From Allostreptomyces psammosilenae (GTDB taxonomy: Bacteria; Actinomycetota; Actinomycetes; Streptomycetales; Streptomycetaceae): DNA of 64,000 bases. Location: positions 506,001-570,000 of the forward strand of contig NZ_JACBZD010000002.1 in the NCBI RefSeq assembly GCF_013407765.1. Direction: 5' to 3'. The notes under the pieces were generated by a model. That model ran no database searches and was not told where the DNA came from. It was given only the letters and a program-made list of their open reading frames with translations. This document shows, piece after piece, positions 33,906 to 43,972 of the stretch (position 1 is its first letter; each line of letters starts with the position of its first letter). The position numbers were made by a program, and so were the translations under genes.

Positions 33906-34071
33906 CAGGGGACCCCCACGGGCCGGAGTAAGGAGGTGGCGCGTGCGTCCCGACCGTCACCTCAGGGTGAGTTGCCGGATCGTCAGGTCCTCGCGCGGCG
34001 GCGAGAGCCTATCCCACCGGATCCCGCGCCCGCCCCCGGATTCCCGCTCCCGCGGGGTGCCCCGTCCCTGG

Positions 34072-34869
34072 CTACGGCTTGCGGCCGACGGCGATGTAGC
34101 CGCCGAGGTCCTCCTCGCGGGGGCGCTCGGCGCCCTCCGGGTACGGCCAGTAGGGGGAGACGCCCTCGCCGGCCAGCTCCATGCCGGTGTAGAAGCGCTC
34201 CACCTCGGCCTTGGTGCGGGTGACCAGGGTGATGCCGGAGGCGGTGTAGACCTTGACGATCTCCTGGAAGGCGGTGGAGGGGAAGTCGGCGGTCGCGTGG
34301 GAGATGACCAGGTGGCTGCCGGAGGGCAGGGCGTCCATCAGGGTCTGGACGACCGGGTAGGCCTCCTCGTCCGGGACGAAGTGCAGGGTGGCGATGAACA
34401 TCAGGGCGACCGGCTGGGTGAGGTCCAGCGTGGCGCGCAGGTCCGGGTGGTCCAGGATGGAGCGCGGGTCGCGCAGGTCGGCGTCGATGTAGGCGGTGCG
34501 GCCCTCGGGGCTGGACTTCAGCAGGGCGCGGGCGTGCGCCAGGACGATCGGGTCGTTGTCGACGTACACGATCCGGGCGTCCGGGGCGAGGGACTGGGCC
34601 ACCTCGTGGGTGTTGTCCTCGGTGGGGATGCCGGTGCCGATGTCCAGGAACTGGCGTATGCCCGCCTCGCGCACCAGGTAGGTGACGGCGGAACCCAGGA
34701 AGCGGCGGTTGGCGATCGCGCCGGTGCGGATCGACGGGGCGATGGCCAGGACCTTCTCGGCCGCCTCGCGGTCCGCGGGGAAGTTGTCCTTGCCTCCGAG
34801 GAAGTAGTTGTACATGCGTGCCGAGTGCGGCACGTCGGTACGCAGGTCGATCGGTCCGTCGGCGGCCAT
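34072..34869 (-). CDS. DUF574-type SAM-dependent methyltransferase (first)
   Basis: 265 residues of the SAM-dependent methyltransferase family PF04672, abundant in Streptomyces. Marks: HSARMYNYFLGGKDNFPADREAAEK, QFLDIGTGIPTEDNTHEVAQ (SAM motif I), IVYVDNDPIVLAHARALL and GSHLVISHATADF. ATG 34869 has GGGGGAG upstream; a frame to 34908 is not needed. Substrate unknown. Divergent from glyA; paralogue of the gene on the other side of glyA (about 45% identical by eye). Confidence 0.9.
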   Translation of the reverse strand: MAADGPIDLRTDVPHSARMYNYFLGGKDNFPADREAAEKVLAIAPSIRTGAIANRRFLGSAVTYLVREAGIRQFLDIGTGIPTEDNTHEVAQSLAPDARIVYVDNDPIVLAHARALLKSSPEGRTAYIDADLRDPRSILDHPDLRATLDLTQPVALMFIATLHFVPDEEAYPVVQTLMDALPSGSHLVISHATADFPSTAFQEIVKVYTASGITLVTRTKAEVERFYTGMELAGEGVSPYWPYPEGAERPREEDLGGYIAVGRKP

Positions 34870-34982
34870 GGAGACTCCCCCTGTTGCGCGGTGATCGGGC
34901 GTCAGCATCCTACGGGGGCGCAGGAGGGACGGGCCCGGCGCGTACCGGGGAAAACCCGGGTCGCGCGGCGGGCGCGGCTGGG

Positions 34983-34988
34983 TACTCT
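34983..34988 (+). promoter_or_regulatory. -10 element of glyA
   Basis: TACTCT fits TAnnnT and lies about eight bases before the start of the riboswitch fold. The -35 is not obvious. Confidence 0.4.
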
Positions 34989-34992
34989 GGGA

Positions 34993-35100
34993 GTGCCGCG
35001 ACTGGCGAGAGCGTGGAACCGACCACGAGGAAGCGGCAACCGTCCGGCGCGGGCACGCGCACTGGCCACCATCGGCCGGCGCCGCCCCTCCGCCCGGTCG
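34993..35100 (+). promoter_or_regulatory. ZTP (pfl-motif) riboswitch upstream of glyA
   Basis: The leader has the conserved pfl elements in order: GCCGCGACTGGCG (34995-35007), a hairpin CGTGG-AACCGA-CCACG (35012-35027), AGGAAGCGGC closing P1 (GCCGC with GCGGC, 34995-34999/35033-35037), and a distal CCGCCCGGTCG (35090-35100) in the place of the usual CCGCCTGGGC. This class binds ZTP/ZMP and switches on one-carbon and purine genes when 10-formyl-THF is short. glyA is a known target. The variable linker between the halves is about 50 bases. Confidence 0.75.
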
Positions 35101-35193
35101 GGAACCGAGGGGCCGTCCGCCTGGGCTCCCGGGTCATCCGTCCGCGCCGCGCGAAGACACTCCGCGGCAGACCGACCCGGGAGCGAGCAGCCC

Positions 35194-36480
<1,287 letters not shown>

Positions 36481-36510
36481 TGGTCTGACCTGACCGGGAG
36501 TGGACGGAGG

Positions 36511-36528
36511 CCGGTCGGGCCGGACCGG
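36511..36528. terminator. Weak hairpin between glyA and DUF574 gene
   Basis: CCGGTC (36511-36516) with GACCGG (36523-36528), six-base loop, 30 bases after the glyA stop and just before the convergent stop. Short stem, so only a candidate. Confidence 0.4.
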
Positions 36529-36538
36529 GCGGGTGGGG

Positions 36539-37339
36539 TCAGTGGCCCCGGCGGCCCAGGGCGCCGTAGGAGACGTGCCAGTGGCCCTCCTGCGGGGGCT
36601 CCAGGCTGGCCGGGCGCCACTGGGCCTCCGGGACCACGCCCGGCTCGACCAGCTCCATGCCGGTGAAGAAGCGGGCCACCTCCGCCCGGGACCGGCCGGT
36701 CACCGGGATGCCGGACGCCCGGTACACCGTGCCGACCCGGTCGGCGACCATCGGCGGGGTGTAGTCCCCGGTGGCGTGCGAGACCGCCAGGTGGCTGCCG
36801 GGCGCCAGCGCCGCCTTCAGCCCCTCCACCAACCGGTACGCCGACGGCCCGGGGAAGTAGTGCAGCAGGCCGGTGACCAGCAGGCCGACCGGCCGGCGCA
36901 GGTCGATGGTGTCGTTCAGCACGGGGTGCCGCAGCAGCGCCTCGGTGTCCAGCGCGTCGGCCTCCACGTAGACGGTGGCCCCCTCCGGGCTGCTCTTGAG
37001 CAGGGCGCGGGCGTGCGCCAGGACGAGCGGGTCGTTGTCGACGTACACCACCCGGGCGTCGGGCGCGATCGCCTGGGCCACCTCGTGGGTGTTGCAGTGG
37101 GTGGGCATCCCGGTGCCGACGTCGAGGAACTGCCGGATGCCCACCTCGCCGGCGAGGTACTCCACCACCCGTCCCACGAACCCGCGGTGCTCCAGCAGGG
37201 CGGAGCGCATGAACGGCACCGCGCCGAGCACGCCGATGGCGGCGTCGCGGTCGGCCGGGAAGTAGTCCTTGCCGCCGAGGAAGTAGTTCCCCATGCGCGC
37301 CGGATGCGGGGCGTCCGTCCCGAGCGTCATGAGCGTCAC
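36539..37339 (-). CDS. DUF574-type SAM-dependent methyltransferase (second)
   Basis: 266 residues, same family as the gene before glyA. HPARMGNYFLGGKDYFPADRDAA, QFLDVGTGMPTHCNTHEVAQ, VVYVDNDPLVLAHARALLKS and SHLAVSHATGDYTPP. Sequence shared with the paralogue includes the invariant LLKSSPEG. It is convergent with glyA. The two copies lie on the same strand on either side of glyA, so glyA interrupts, or was inserted into, a tandem pair. Confidence 0.9.
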   Translation of the reverse strand: MTLMTLGTDAPHPARMGNYFLGGKDYFPADRDAAIGVLGAVPFMRSALLEHRGFVGRVVEYLAGEVGIRQFLDVGTGMPTHCNTHEVAQAIAPDARVVYVDNDPLVLAHARALLKSSPEGATVYVEADALDTEALLRHPVLNDTIDLRRPVGLLVTGLLHYFPGPSAYRLVEGLKAALAPGSHLAVSHATGDYTPPMVADRVGTVYRASGIPVTGRSRAEVARFFTGMELVEPGVVPEAQWRPASLEPPQEGHWHVSYGALGRRGH

Positions 37340-37429
37340 GACATCACCACCATGCCCTCATGATCTGATGCTCTGTCACTCGAATGGTAGTTCGCGCGAC
37401 GGTGCGCCACCACGGCGACCCGCGCCGGC

Positions 37430-39052
37430 TCAGGCGTTGCGCGGCCAGGGCAGCGGCGCCGTGCGCACCTGCGTGGCCGCGTCGCCGTCGAGCCCCGCCG
37501 CCCGCAGCGTCCGGGCCACCACCGCCAGCGGCAGCGAGGGCGCCACCCGCACCACCTCCCGCACCGTCGTGCCGTCCACCCGGACCACCGCCGTCGGCGC
37601 GTCCGACTCCCCCAGCAGCAGCCAGCGGTCCCGCGGCCCCCACGAACGCCGCACCGCCTCCGGCCCCGGCTCGCCCGCGGCCAGCGCCAGGTAGCGCACC
37701 AGCGGCGCGCTCGGCCGCACCGGCCGCGGCGCCGGCAACCCCGGCACGCCGTGCGGGTCGACCGAGCCGGCGAGCAGCGCGACCTGCTGCCAGCCGGTCA
37801 GCTCCTCCGGGCCGCCCCCCTCCAGGCCCACCGAACGCCGCAGCGGACGCGGCAGCAGCGCCCCCGGCACCGCGGCGCCCACCCGCCCGACGACCTGACG
37901 CCCCCACCGCCCGAGCGCCGGCCGCGGATCCACCCGCCGCCGGTAGGCGTGCAGCCGGCGCACGGCCGCCCGCCGGCGCGGCCGCAGCCAGCGCGCCGCC
38001 CGCGCCGCGCCCGCCCGCCCCCACACCACCGGACGGGCCAGCACCCCACCGAGTTGGGCGTCCACGTCCAGCAGCTGCGGCCGTTCGGTGGCCAGCCGCT
38101 CCTTCTCCGGGGTGATCCCCGGGATGAAGTCGAGCAGCCGCGGCGGCGTCTCCGCGAACAGCTGCCGCTGCGCCGACCACTGCACCACCGTGCCGGCGCC
38201 GAGGCCGGGCAGGCTGCGGTCGTAGGCGGTGGTGCGCCACACCGCGACGTCCCCCAGCCGCACCCAGGTCTGCGCCGCCACCGGCATGCCGGCGACCCGC
38301 AGCAGGAACAGCCGCGCCCAGCCGTTGCGGTCGGCGCGCCGCATGAAGTCGGACTCCTCGTGCCGCAGGCGCGGATCGGCCACCCCCTGCCAGCTGCGGG
38401 CGTGCAGCTCCCGGTAGGCCGGCAGGCCGTCCGCCAGCGGCTTGCCGAACGGGCCGCCGTACACCTCCAGCTCCACCCCCCAGGAGGCGACCAGGCGGTT
38501 CTCGAAGCGGCGGGCGTAGCCGTCGAAGCCGCGCAGCCGCTCCCGGTGCGACGCCCAGGGGCCGTCGACCGGGGTGACCATGTCGCAGCCGTGGTGGCGC
38601 AGGGCGACGGCGAAGCCGTTGTCCCGCAGCGCCCGCACGAAGGCCCGGGTGGCCGGGTCGCGGACCGGCAGCCGGTACAGCGCGACCCGGCGGGCGCCGG
38701 TGGCGGTCACCGCGCGGGCCAGGTGGTCCAGCACCTCGCCGAGCGGGTGGTCGGTGCCCACCGCGATGCGGGAGCGCACCCGGCCGGGGCGGTCCCAGCC
38801 GGCCGTGCGCACCACGGAGCCGTCCTGCACCAGCGGGAGCACGGCGACCGGACGGCTGCCGTCCAGCACCGCCGCTATCCGGATGCGGGAGGGCGCGACC
38901 TCGGGCCCGGGGCCCTCGGACCAGGAGGCGTACCACACGTGGGAGTCGAAGAAGTCGGCCTGAAGTGGCCGCGCCGCGCTGAGCGCGTCCCAGCGCCGGG
39001 CGAAGGTCTCGTCGATGTCGTCGGCGGACAGTACCCGCGCGGTCAACCCCAT
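37430..39052 (-). CDS. GNAT-like acetyltransferase-domain protein (BioF2/FemAB-type) with C-terminal extension
   Basis: 540 residues. The first 330 resemble the Acetyltransf_6 (CelD/BioF2-like) fold used in extracellular polymer or lipid modification: FFDSHVWYASW, GFDGYARRFENRLVASWGVELEVYGG, and AGMPVAAQTWVRLGDVAVWRTTAYDRSLPGLGAG followed by VVQWSAQ. The last 200 residues are Arg- and Pro-rich with no clear domain. ATG 39052 has GAGGGAGGG upstream; the frame stays open to 39304 but without start evidence. No operon partner. Substrate unknown. Confidence 0.72.
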   Translation of the reverse strand: MGLTARVLSADDIDETFARRWDALSAARPLQADFFDSHVWYASWSEGPGPEVAPSRIRIAAVLDGSRPVAVLPLVQDGSVVRTAGWDRPGRVRSRIAVGTDHPLGEVLDHLARAVTATGARRVALYRLPVRDPATRAFVRALRDNGFAVALRHHGCDMVTPVDGPWASHRERLRGFDGYARRFENRLVASWGVELEVYGGPFGKPLADGLPAYRELHARSWQGVADPRLRHEESDFMRRADRNGWARLFLLRVAGMPVAAQTWVRLGDVAVWRTTAYDRSLPGLGAGTVVQWSAQRQLFAETPPRLLDFIPGITPEKERLATERPQLLDVDAQLGGVLARPVVWGRAGAARAARWLRPRRRAAVRRLHAYRRRVDPRPALGRWGRQVVGRVGAAVPGALLPRPLRRSVGLEGGGPEELTGWQQVALLAGSVDPHGVPGLPAPRPVRPSAPLVRYLALAAGEPGPEAVRRSWGPRDRWLLLGESDAPTAVVRVDGTTVREVVRVAPSLPLAVVARTLRAAGLDGDAATQVRTAPLPWPRNA

Positions 39053-39629
39053 CTGCCGGAGCCCTCCCTCAGAGTCCCGGCGAATATACGACGCGTGACG
39101 TAAGGCGGGTGAGGGGTTGGCGAACTCGGTCGCTCGCACGAGTGATGGAGCCGCCACGGACCGGCACGGCGGGCGGGCACGGCGGGCGGCACGGTGGGTG
39201 GACGGCCGGTGGACGGCGGGTGGGACGGCCGGGATCCGCGGCGGGGGGACGAACCCGGTGGGTTGACCCGCCGCGGGGCGGGCACCCCCTGTGACAGGTG
39301 TCACGGGTTATGGTCACAAGTGGGGGGAGGGCATCCCGGCGTGTCGGGTCTAGGCTTGGCGACCGGACATGCCGCGCGTCGCGTGCCCCACCTGTGGTGG
39401 ACGCTCCGGCGCACCGCCGAAACCGACCGCCCGGACCACCGCCGCCGAGGCGGGGGCCGTGGCGGCGCCGGATGGCGAGCTGTGCCGCCATGCGTGAGCC
39501 GTTCCGAACACCCTCCCGGCCGACGGTGGCCGGGCGGGGGCGAGGAACAGCCGACCGTCGTCCGGTCGGCGGTGACGTCGGTCGCGTCGGCACGCCCGAA
39601 ACGAACCGCGATCACAAGGACGGACGCGC
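39053..39629. other. Intergenic region upstream of sucC
   Basis: About 580 bases. Low-complexity GGGCGG/GGTGGACGG runs (39165-39235), then a Crp-like site and a TATGGT -10 candidate at 39309-39314. No convincing gene. It should carry the sucC promoter and a long leader of up to about 300 bases. Confidence 0.6.
39291..39304. promoter_or_regulatory. Crp-like binding site
   Basis: GTGACAGGTGTCAC is a perfect palindrome and fits the S. coelicolor Crp consensus GTG-N6-GNCAC. A further half site GTCAC lies at 39313. It is upstream of sucC and could tie the TCA cycle to cAMP-Crp. Confidence 0.55.
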
Positions 39630-40808
39630 GTGGACCTGTTCGAGTACCAGGCGAGGGACATCTTCGCCAAGCATGGCGTACCGGTGCTGGCCGGTGAAGT
39701 CATCGAGACGCCCGAGGCGGCTCGTGAGGCGGCCGAGCGGCTGGGCGGCCGGGCCGTCGTCAAGGCGCAGGTGAAGACCGGCGGCCGCGGCAAGGCCGGC
39801 GGCGTGAAGCTGGCCGCCGACCCGGACGACGCCGTCGTCAAGGCCGGCCAGATCCTGGGCATGGACATCAAGGGCCACACCGTCCACAAGGTGATGCTCG
39901 CCCAGACCGCGGACATCGCGGAGGAGTACTACGTCTCCTTCCTGCTGGACCGCACCAACCGCACCTTCCTCGCCATGGCGTCCGTCGAGGGCGGCATGGA
40001 GATCGAGGAGGTCGCCGCCACCAAGCCGGAGGCGCTGGCCAAGGTGCCGGTGGACGCGAACGAGGGCGTGACCGAGGCCAAGGCCCGCGAGATCGTCAAG
40101 GCCGCCCGGTTCCCCGAGGAGGTCGCCGAGCAGGTCGCGCAGACCCTCGTCACCCTGTGGGACGTCTTCGTCAAGGAGGACGCCACCCTGGTCGAGGTGA
40201 ACCCGCTGGTCAAGACCGGCGACGGCAAGATCATCGCCCTCGACGGCAAGGTCACCCTGGACGCCAACGCGGACTTCCGCCACGCGGACCACGCCGAGCT
40301 GGAGGACAAGGCCGCCGCCGACCCGCTGGAGGCCGCGGCCAAGGCCAAGGACCTCAACTACGTCAAGCTGGACGGCGAGGTCGGCATCATCGGCAACGGC
40401 GCCGGCCTGGTCATGTCCACCCTGGACGTGGTCGCCTACGCCGGTGAGGCGCACGGCGGCGTCAAGCCCGCCAACTTCCTCGACATCGGCGGCGGCGCCT
40501 CCGCCGAGGTGATGGCCAACGGCCTGGAGATCATCCTCGGCGACCCGGCCGTGAAGTCGGTGTTCGTCAACGTCTTCGGCGGCATCACCGCCTGCGACGC
40601 GGTCGCCAACGGCATCGTCCAGGCCCTGGAGCTGCTCCAGAGCAAGGGCGAGGAGGTCACCAAGCCGCTCGTGGTGCGTCTGGACGGCAACAACGCCGAG
40701 GAGGGTCGCCGGATCCTCACCGAGGCGAACCACCCGCTGGTGCAGCAGGTGGACACGATGGACGGTGCGGCCGAGCGGGCCGCCGAGCTCGCCGCCGCCG
40801 CCGTCTGA
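39630..40808 (+). CDS. sucC: Succinyl-CoA ligase (ADP/GDP-forming) beta subunit
   Basis: TCA-cycle enzyme converting succinyl-CoA to succinate with NTP formation. 392 residues, GTG start. ATP-grasp domain: [50 protein letters not shown]-terminal [23 protein letters not shown] and [13 protein letters not shown]. sucD starts 41 bases on and is cotranscribed. Crp-like site upstream. Confidence 0.97.
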   Translation: MDLFEYQARDIFAKHGVPVLAGEVIETPEAAREAAERLGGRAVVKAQVKTGGRGKAGGVKLAADPDDAVVKAGQILGMDIKGHTVHKVMLAQTADIAEEYYVSFLLDRTNRTFLAMASVEGGMEIEEVAATKPEALAKVPVDANEGVTEAKAREIVKAARFPEEVAEQVAQTLVTLWDVFVKEDATLVEVNPLVKTGDGKIIALDGKVTLDANADFRHADHAELEDKAAADPLEAAAKAKDLNYVKLDGEVGIIGNGAGLVMSTLDVVAYAGEAHGGVKPANFLDIGGGASAEVMANGLEIILGDPAVKSVFVNVFGGITACDAVANGIVQALELLQSKGEEVTKPLVVRLDGNNAEEGRRILTEANHPLVQQVDTMDGAAERAAELAAAAV

Positions 40809-40849
40809 CACGGCGCGTCTTTCGACACGAGTAGGGACCGGACCCCCAC

Positions 40850-41740
40850 ATGGCAATTTTCCTCACCAAGGACAGCAAGGTCATCGTCCAGGGCATGACC
40901 GGCTCCGAGGGCACCAAGCACACCCGCCGGATGCTCGCGGCCGGCACCAACATCGTCGGCGGCGTGAACCCGCGCAAGGCCGGCACCACCGTGGACTTCG
41001 ACGGCACCGCCGTGCCGGTGTTCGGCTCGGTCAAGGAGGCCATGGAGGCCACCGGCGCCGACGTCACCGTCATCTTCGTCCCCCCGAAGTTCGCCAAGGA
41101 CGCGGCCGTCGAGGCGATCGACGCCGAGATCCCGCTGGCCGTGGTGATCACCGAGGGCATCCCGGTGCACGACACGGCCTCCTTCTGGGCGCACGCCGTC
41201 GCGCGCGGCGGCAAGACCCGGGTGATCGGCCCCAACTGTCCCGGCCTGATCACCCCCGGGCAGTCCAACGCCGGCATCATCCCCGCCGACATCACCAGCT
41301 CCGGCCGCATCGGCCTGGTGTCCAAGTCCGGCACGCTGACCTACCAGCTGATGTACGAGCTGCGCGACATCGGCTTCTCCTCCGCGGTCGGCATCGGCGG
41401 CGACCCGATCATCGGCACCACGCACATCGACTGCCTCCAGGCGTTCCAGGACGACCCGGACACCGACGTCATCGTGATGATCGGCGAGATCGGCGGCGAC
41501 GCCGAGGAGCGGGCCGCGGCCTACATCAAGGAGCACATCACCAAGCCGGTCGTCGGCTACGTGGCGGGCTTCACCGCGCCCGAGGGCAAGACGATGGGCC
41601 ACGCCGGCGCGATCGTCTCCGGCTCCTCCGGCACCGCGCAGGCGAAGAAGGAGGCCCTGGAGGCCGCCGGCGTCAAGGTCGGCAAGACCCCCTCGGAGAC
41701 CGCCCGCCTCGCCCGCGAGATCGTCGAGCGGCTCGGCTGA
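40850..41740 (+). CDS. sucD: Succinyl-CoA ligase alpha subunit
   Basis: 296 residues, normal length; binds CoA (Rossmann fold, [15 protein letters not shown]) and carries the phospho-histidine H251 in [35 protein letters not shown] is the conserved ligase motif. ATG start. Forms the alpha2/beta2 or alpha/beta enzyme with SucC. A hairpin about 100 bases downstream ends the operon. Confidence 0.97.
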   Translation: MAIFLTKDSKVIVQGMTGSEGTKHTRRMLAAGTNIVGGVNPRKAGTTVDFDGTAVPVFGSVKEAMEATGADVTVIFVPPKFAKDAAVEAIDAEIPLAVVITEGIPVHDTASFWAHAVARGGKTRVIGPNCPGLITPGQSNAGIIPADITSSGRIGLVSKSGTLTYQLMYELRDIGFSSAVGIGGDPIIGTTHIDCLQAFQDDPDTDVIVMIGEIGGDAEERAAAYIKEHITKPVVGYVAGFTAPEGKTMGHAGAIVSGSSGTAQAKKEALEAAGVKVGKTPSETARLAREIVERLG

Positions 41741-41838
41741 CCCGACCGGACGCCGGACGCCCGGCGCGTCCGGCCAGGTCGGCGGCCACCCGCGGCGCCG
41801 CCCCACGGCGCCGCGGCACCCCCCACGGCGGCACACAC

Positions 41839-41875
41839 GGCCCGTGGACACCGGAACACCCGGCGTCCACGGGCC
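41839..41875 (+). terminator. Hairpin terminator after sucCD
   Basis: GGCCCGTGGAC (41839-41849) pairs with GTCCACGGGCC (41865-41875), 11 bp. The 15-base loop can pair CCGG with CCGG. Confidence 0.75.
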
Positions 41876-41919
41876 GCCCGCTTTCCCGGCCGGGGTCTCC
41901 CGCCGGAGGCTTCCCGAAC

Positions 41920-41960
41920 CGGGGTTTCCCGTCCCGGGGTTTTCCGTCCCGGTTTCCGGA
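41920..41960 (+). repeat. Degenerate tandem repeat
   Basis: Units like CCGGGGTTTCCCGTC repeat about two and a half times between sucD and the transketolase gene. No function inferred. Confidence 0.5.
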
Positions 41961-42039
41961 AAGCAGCCGGGGTCGGGCGCCGAACACGGCACGGCGCCGA
42001 GCACGGCACCCGCCCACCTGGCTACCCGGGAGGACCAGC

Positions 42040-43920
42040 ATGACCGTGACCCACCACACCACCGGACACGTCACGCCCTCGACCGACCTGGCGGACGTCT
42101 TCGAACTCGCGCAGCAGCTGCGGGTCGACTCCGTGCGGGCCAGCACCGCCGCCGGCTCCGGACACCCCACCTCCAGCATGTCCGCCGCCGACGTGATGGC
42201 CGTGCTGCTCGCCCGCCACCTCACCTTCGACTGGCGACGCCCGGACCACCCGGCCAACGACCACCTGATCCTGTCCAAGGGCCACGCCTCCCCGCTGCTG
42301 TACGCGATGTTCAAGGCCGCCGGCGTCATCTCCGACGACGAACTGGTCACGACGTACCGCCGGGCGGGCAGCCGGCTCCAGGGACACCCCACCCCGATCC
42401 TGCCCTGGGTCGACGTCGCGACCGGATCGCTCGGCCAGGGGCTGCCCTACGGCGTCGGCGTGGCCCTGGCCGGACGGGTGCTGGAACTGCTGCCCTACCG
42501 GGTGTGGGTGCTGTGCGGGGACAGCGAGATGAGCGAGGGCTCCATCTGGGAGGCCCTGGACAAGGCGTCGTACTACGGCCTGACCAACCTCACCGCCATC
42601 GTGGACGTCAACCGGCTCGGCCAGCGCGGCCCCACCGAACTCGGCTGGGACATCGACGCCTACGCCAGCCGGATCACCGCCTTCGGCTGCCACGCGCTGA
42701 TGATCGACGGCCACGACCTGCGCGAGATCGACGCCGCCCTCGACGCCGTCTCGCACGCCGACCGCCCCACCGTGATCCTCGCCCGCACCCTCAAGGGCCG
42801 CGGCTTCTCCGAGGTCGAGGACGCCGACGGCTGGCACGGCAAGGCCCTGCCGCAGGACATGGCCGACCGGGCCGTGGCCGAACTCGGCGGGGTGCGGCAG
42901 CTCACCGTCGCCGGCCCCGCCCCCACCGCGCGCCAGGAACCCGCCCCGGCCCAGGCCCCGGCGTCCGTGGACCTGCCGCGCTATGAGGTCGGCGAGAAGG
43001 TCGCCACCCGGCTGGCCTTCGGCAAGGCGCTGGCCGCCCTCGGCGCCCGCCCGGAGGTGGTGGCGCTGGACGCGGAGGTCGGCAACTCCACCCACGCGGA
43101 GGAGTTCGGCAAGGTCCACCCCGAGCGCTACTTCCAGACCTTCATCGCCGAACAGGCCATGATCGCGGCGGCCGTCGGGCTGTCGGTGCGCGGCTACCGG
43201 CCGTTCGCCAGCACCTTCGCCGCCTTCCTCACCCGCGCCCACGACTTCGTCCGGATGGCCGCCATCTCCCAGGCCACCCTGGCCCTGAGCGGCTCGCACT
43301 GCGGCGTGGAGATCGGCGAGGACGGCCCCTCCCAGATGGGCCTGGAGGACCTGGCGATGATGCGCTCCGTGCAGGGTTCCACCGTCCTCTACCCGAGCGA
43401 CGCCACCAGCGCCACCGCCCTCACCGCCGCCATGGCCGACCTCCCCGGCATCAGCTACCTGCGCACCACCCGCGGCAAGTACCCCGTGCTCTACCCGGCC
43501 GACGAGCCCTTCCCGGTCGGCGGCTGCAAGATCCTGCGCAGCAGCGGCACGGAGGACCACGTCACGCTGGTCGGGGCGGGGGTGACCGTGCACGAGTGCC
43601 TGGCCGCCGCCGACGACCTGAGCCAGCGCGGCATCCGGGCCCGGGTGATCGACCTGTACTCGGTCAAGCCGGTCGACGACGAGACGCTGCGCCGCGCCGT
43701 AGCCGAGACCGGCGCGCTCGTCGTCGTGGAGGACCACCACCCCGAGGGCGGCCTCGGGGAGGCCGTGCTGAGCGCCCTGGCGCCGCACGGCGGCACCGGC
43801 CGCTTCGCCCACCTCGCCGTCCGTGAGCTGCCGGCGTCCGGCAGCTCCGCGGAACTGCTGGAGGCCGCCGGCATCTCCGCCCGCCACATCGCCTGGGCCG
43901 CCCGCCGCGTCGCCGGCTGA
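42040..43920 (+). CDS. Transketolase (short, animal-type)
   Basis: 626 residues, shorter than typical bacterial transketolase (about 660-700) and closer to the mammalian TKT class. TPP-binding motif CGDSEMSEGSIWEALDKA to VDVNRLGQ (GDS...N pattern), SKGHASPLLYAMF and GSLGQGLPYGVGVAL. The pyrimidine and C-terminal domains carry FIAEQAMIAAAVGLSVRGYRPF, GEDGPSQMGLED, and VVVEDHHPEGGLGEAVL. A Pro/Ala linker (residues about 290-310) separates the halves. ATG with GGGAGG six bases upstream. Transfers two-carbon ketol units in the pentose phosphate pathway or in a related secondary pathway. Single gene, not beside tal/zwf. Confidence 0.92.
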   Translation: MTVTHHTTGHVTPSTDLADVFELAQQLRVDSVRASTAAGSGHPTSSMSAADVMAVLLARHLTFDWRRPDHPANDHLILSKGHASPLLYAMFKAAGVISDDELVTTYRRAGSRLQGHPTPILPWVDVATGSLGQGLPYGVGVALAGRVLELLPYRVWVLCGDSEMSEGSIWEALDKASYYGLTNLTAIVDVNRLGQRGPTELGWDIDAYASRITAFGCHALMIDGHDLREIDAALDAVSHADRPTVILARTLKGRGFSEVEDADGWHGKALPQDMADRAVAELGGVRQLTVAGPAPTARQEPAPAQAPASVDLPRYEVGEKVATRLAFGKALAALGARPEVVALDAEVGNSTHAEEFGKVHPERYFQTFIAEQAMIAAAVGLSVRGYRPFASTFAAFLTRAHDFVRMAAISQATLALSGSHCGVEIGEDGPSQMGLEDLAMMRSVQGSTVLYPSDATSATALTAAMADLPGISYLRTTRGKYPVLYPADEPFPVGGCKILRSSGTEDHVTLVGAGVTVHECLAAADDLSQRGIRARVIDLYSVKPVDDETLRRAVAETGALVVVEDHHPEGGLGEAVLSALAPHGGTGRFAHLAVRELPASGSSAELLEAAGISARHIAWAARRVAG

Positions 43921-43948
43921 GCCGACGGCCCGGTCCCCTGGGGCCGGG

Positions 43949-43972
43949 GCCGCCGCGACCGGCCGCGGCGGC
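43949..43972. terminator. Bidirectional hairpin terminator
   Basis: GCCGCCGCG (43949-43957) with CGCGGCGGC (43964-43972), six-base loop, between convergent transketolase and MFS genes. Confidence 0.7.

Noticed and set aside
34940-34965. CCGGG-GAAAA-CCCGG hairpin upstream of glyA
   Set aside because: Located in a divergent promoter region; not placed to terminate either gene.
39109-39294. 61-codon frame upstream of sucC
   Set aside because: Made of Gly/Arg repeats from low-complexity DNA; no support.
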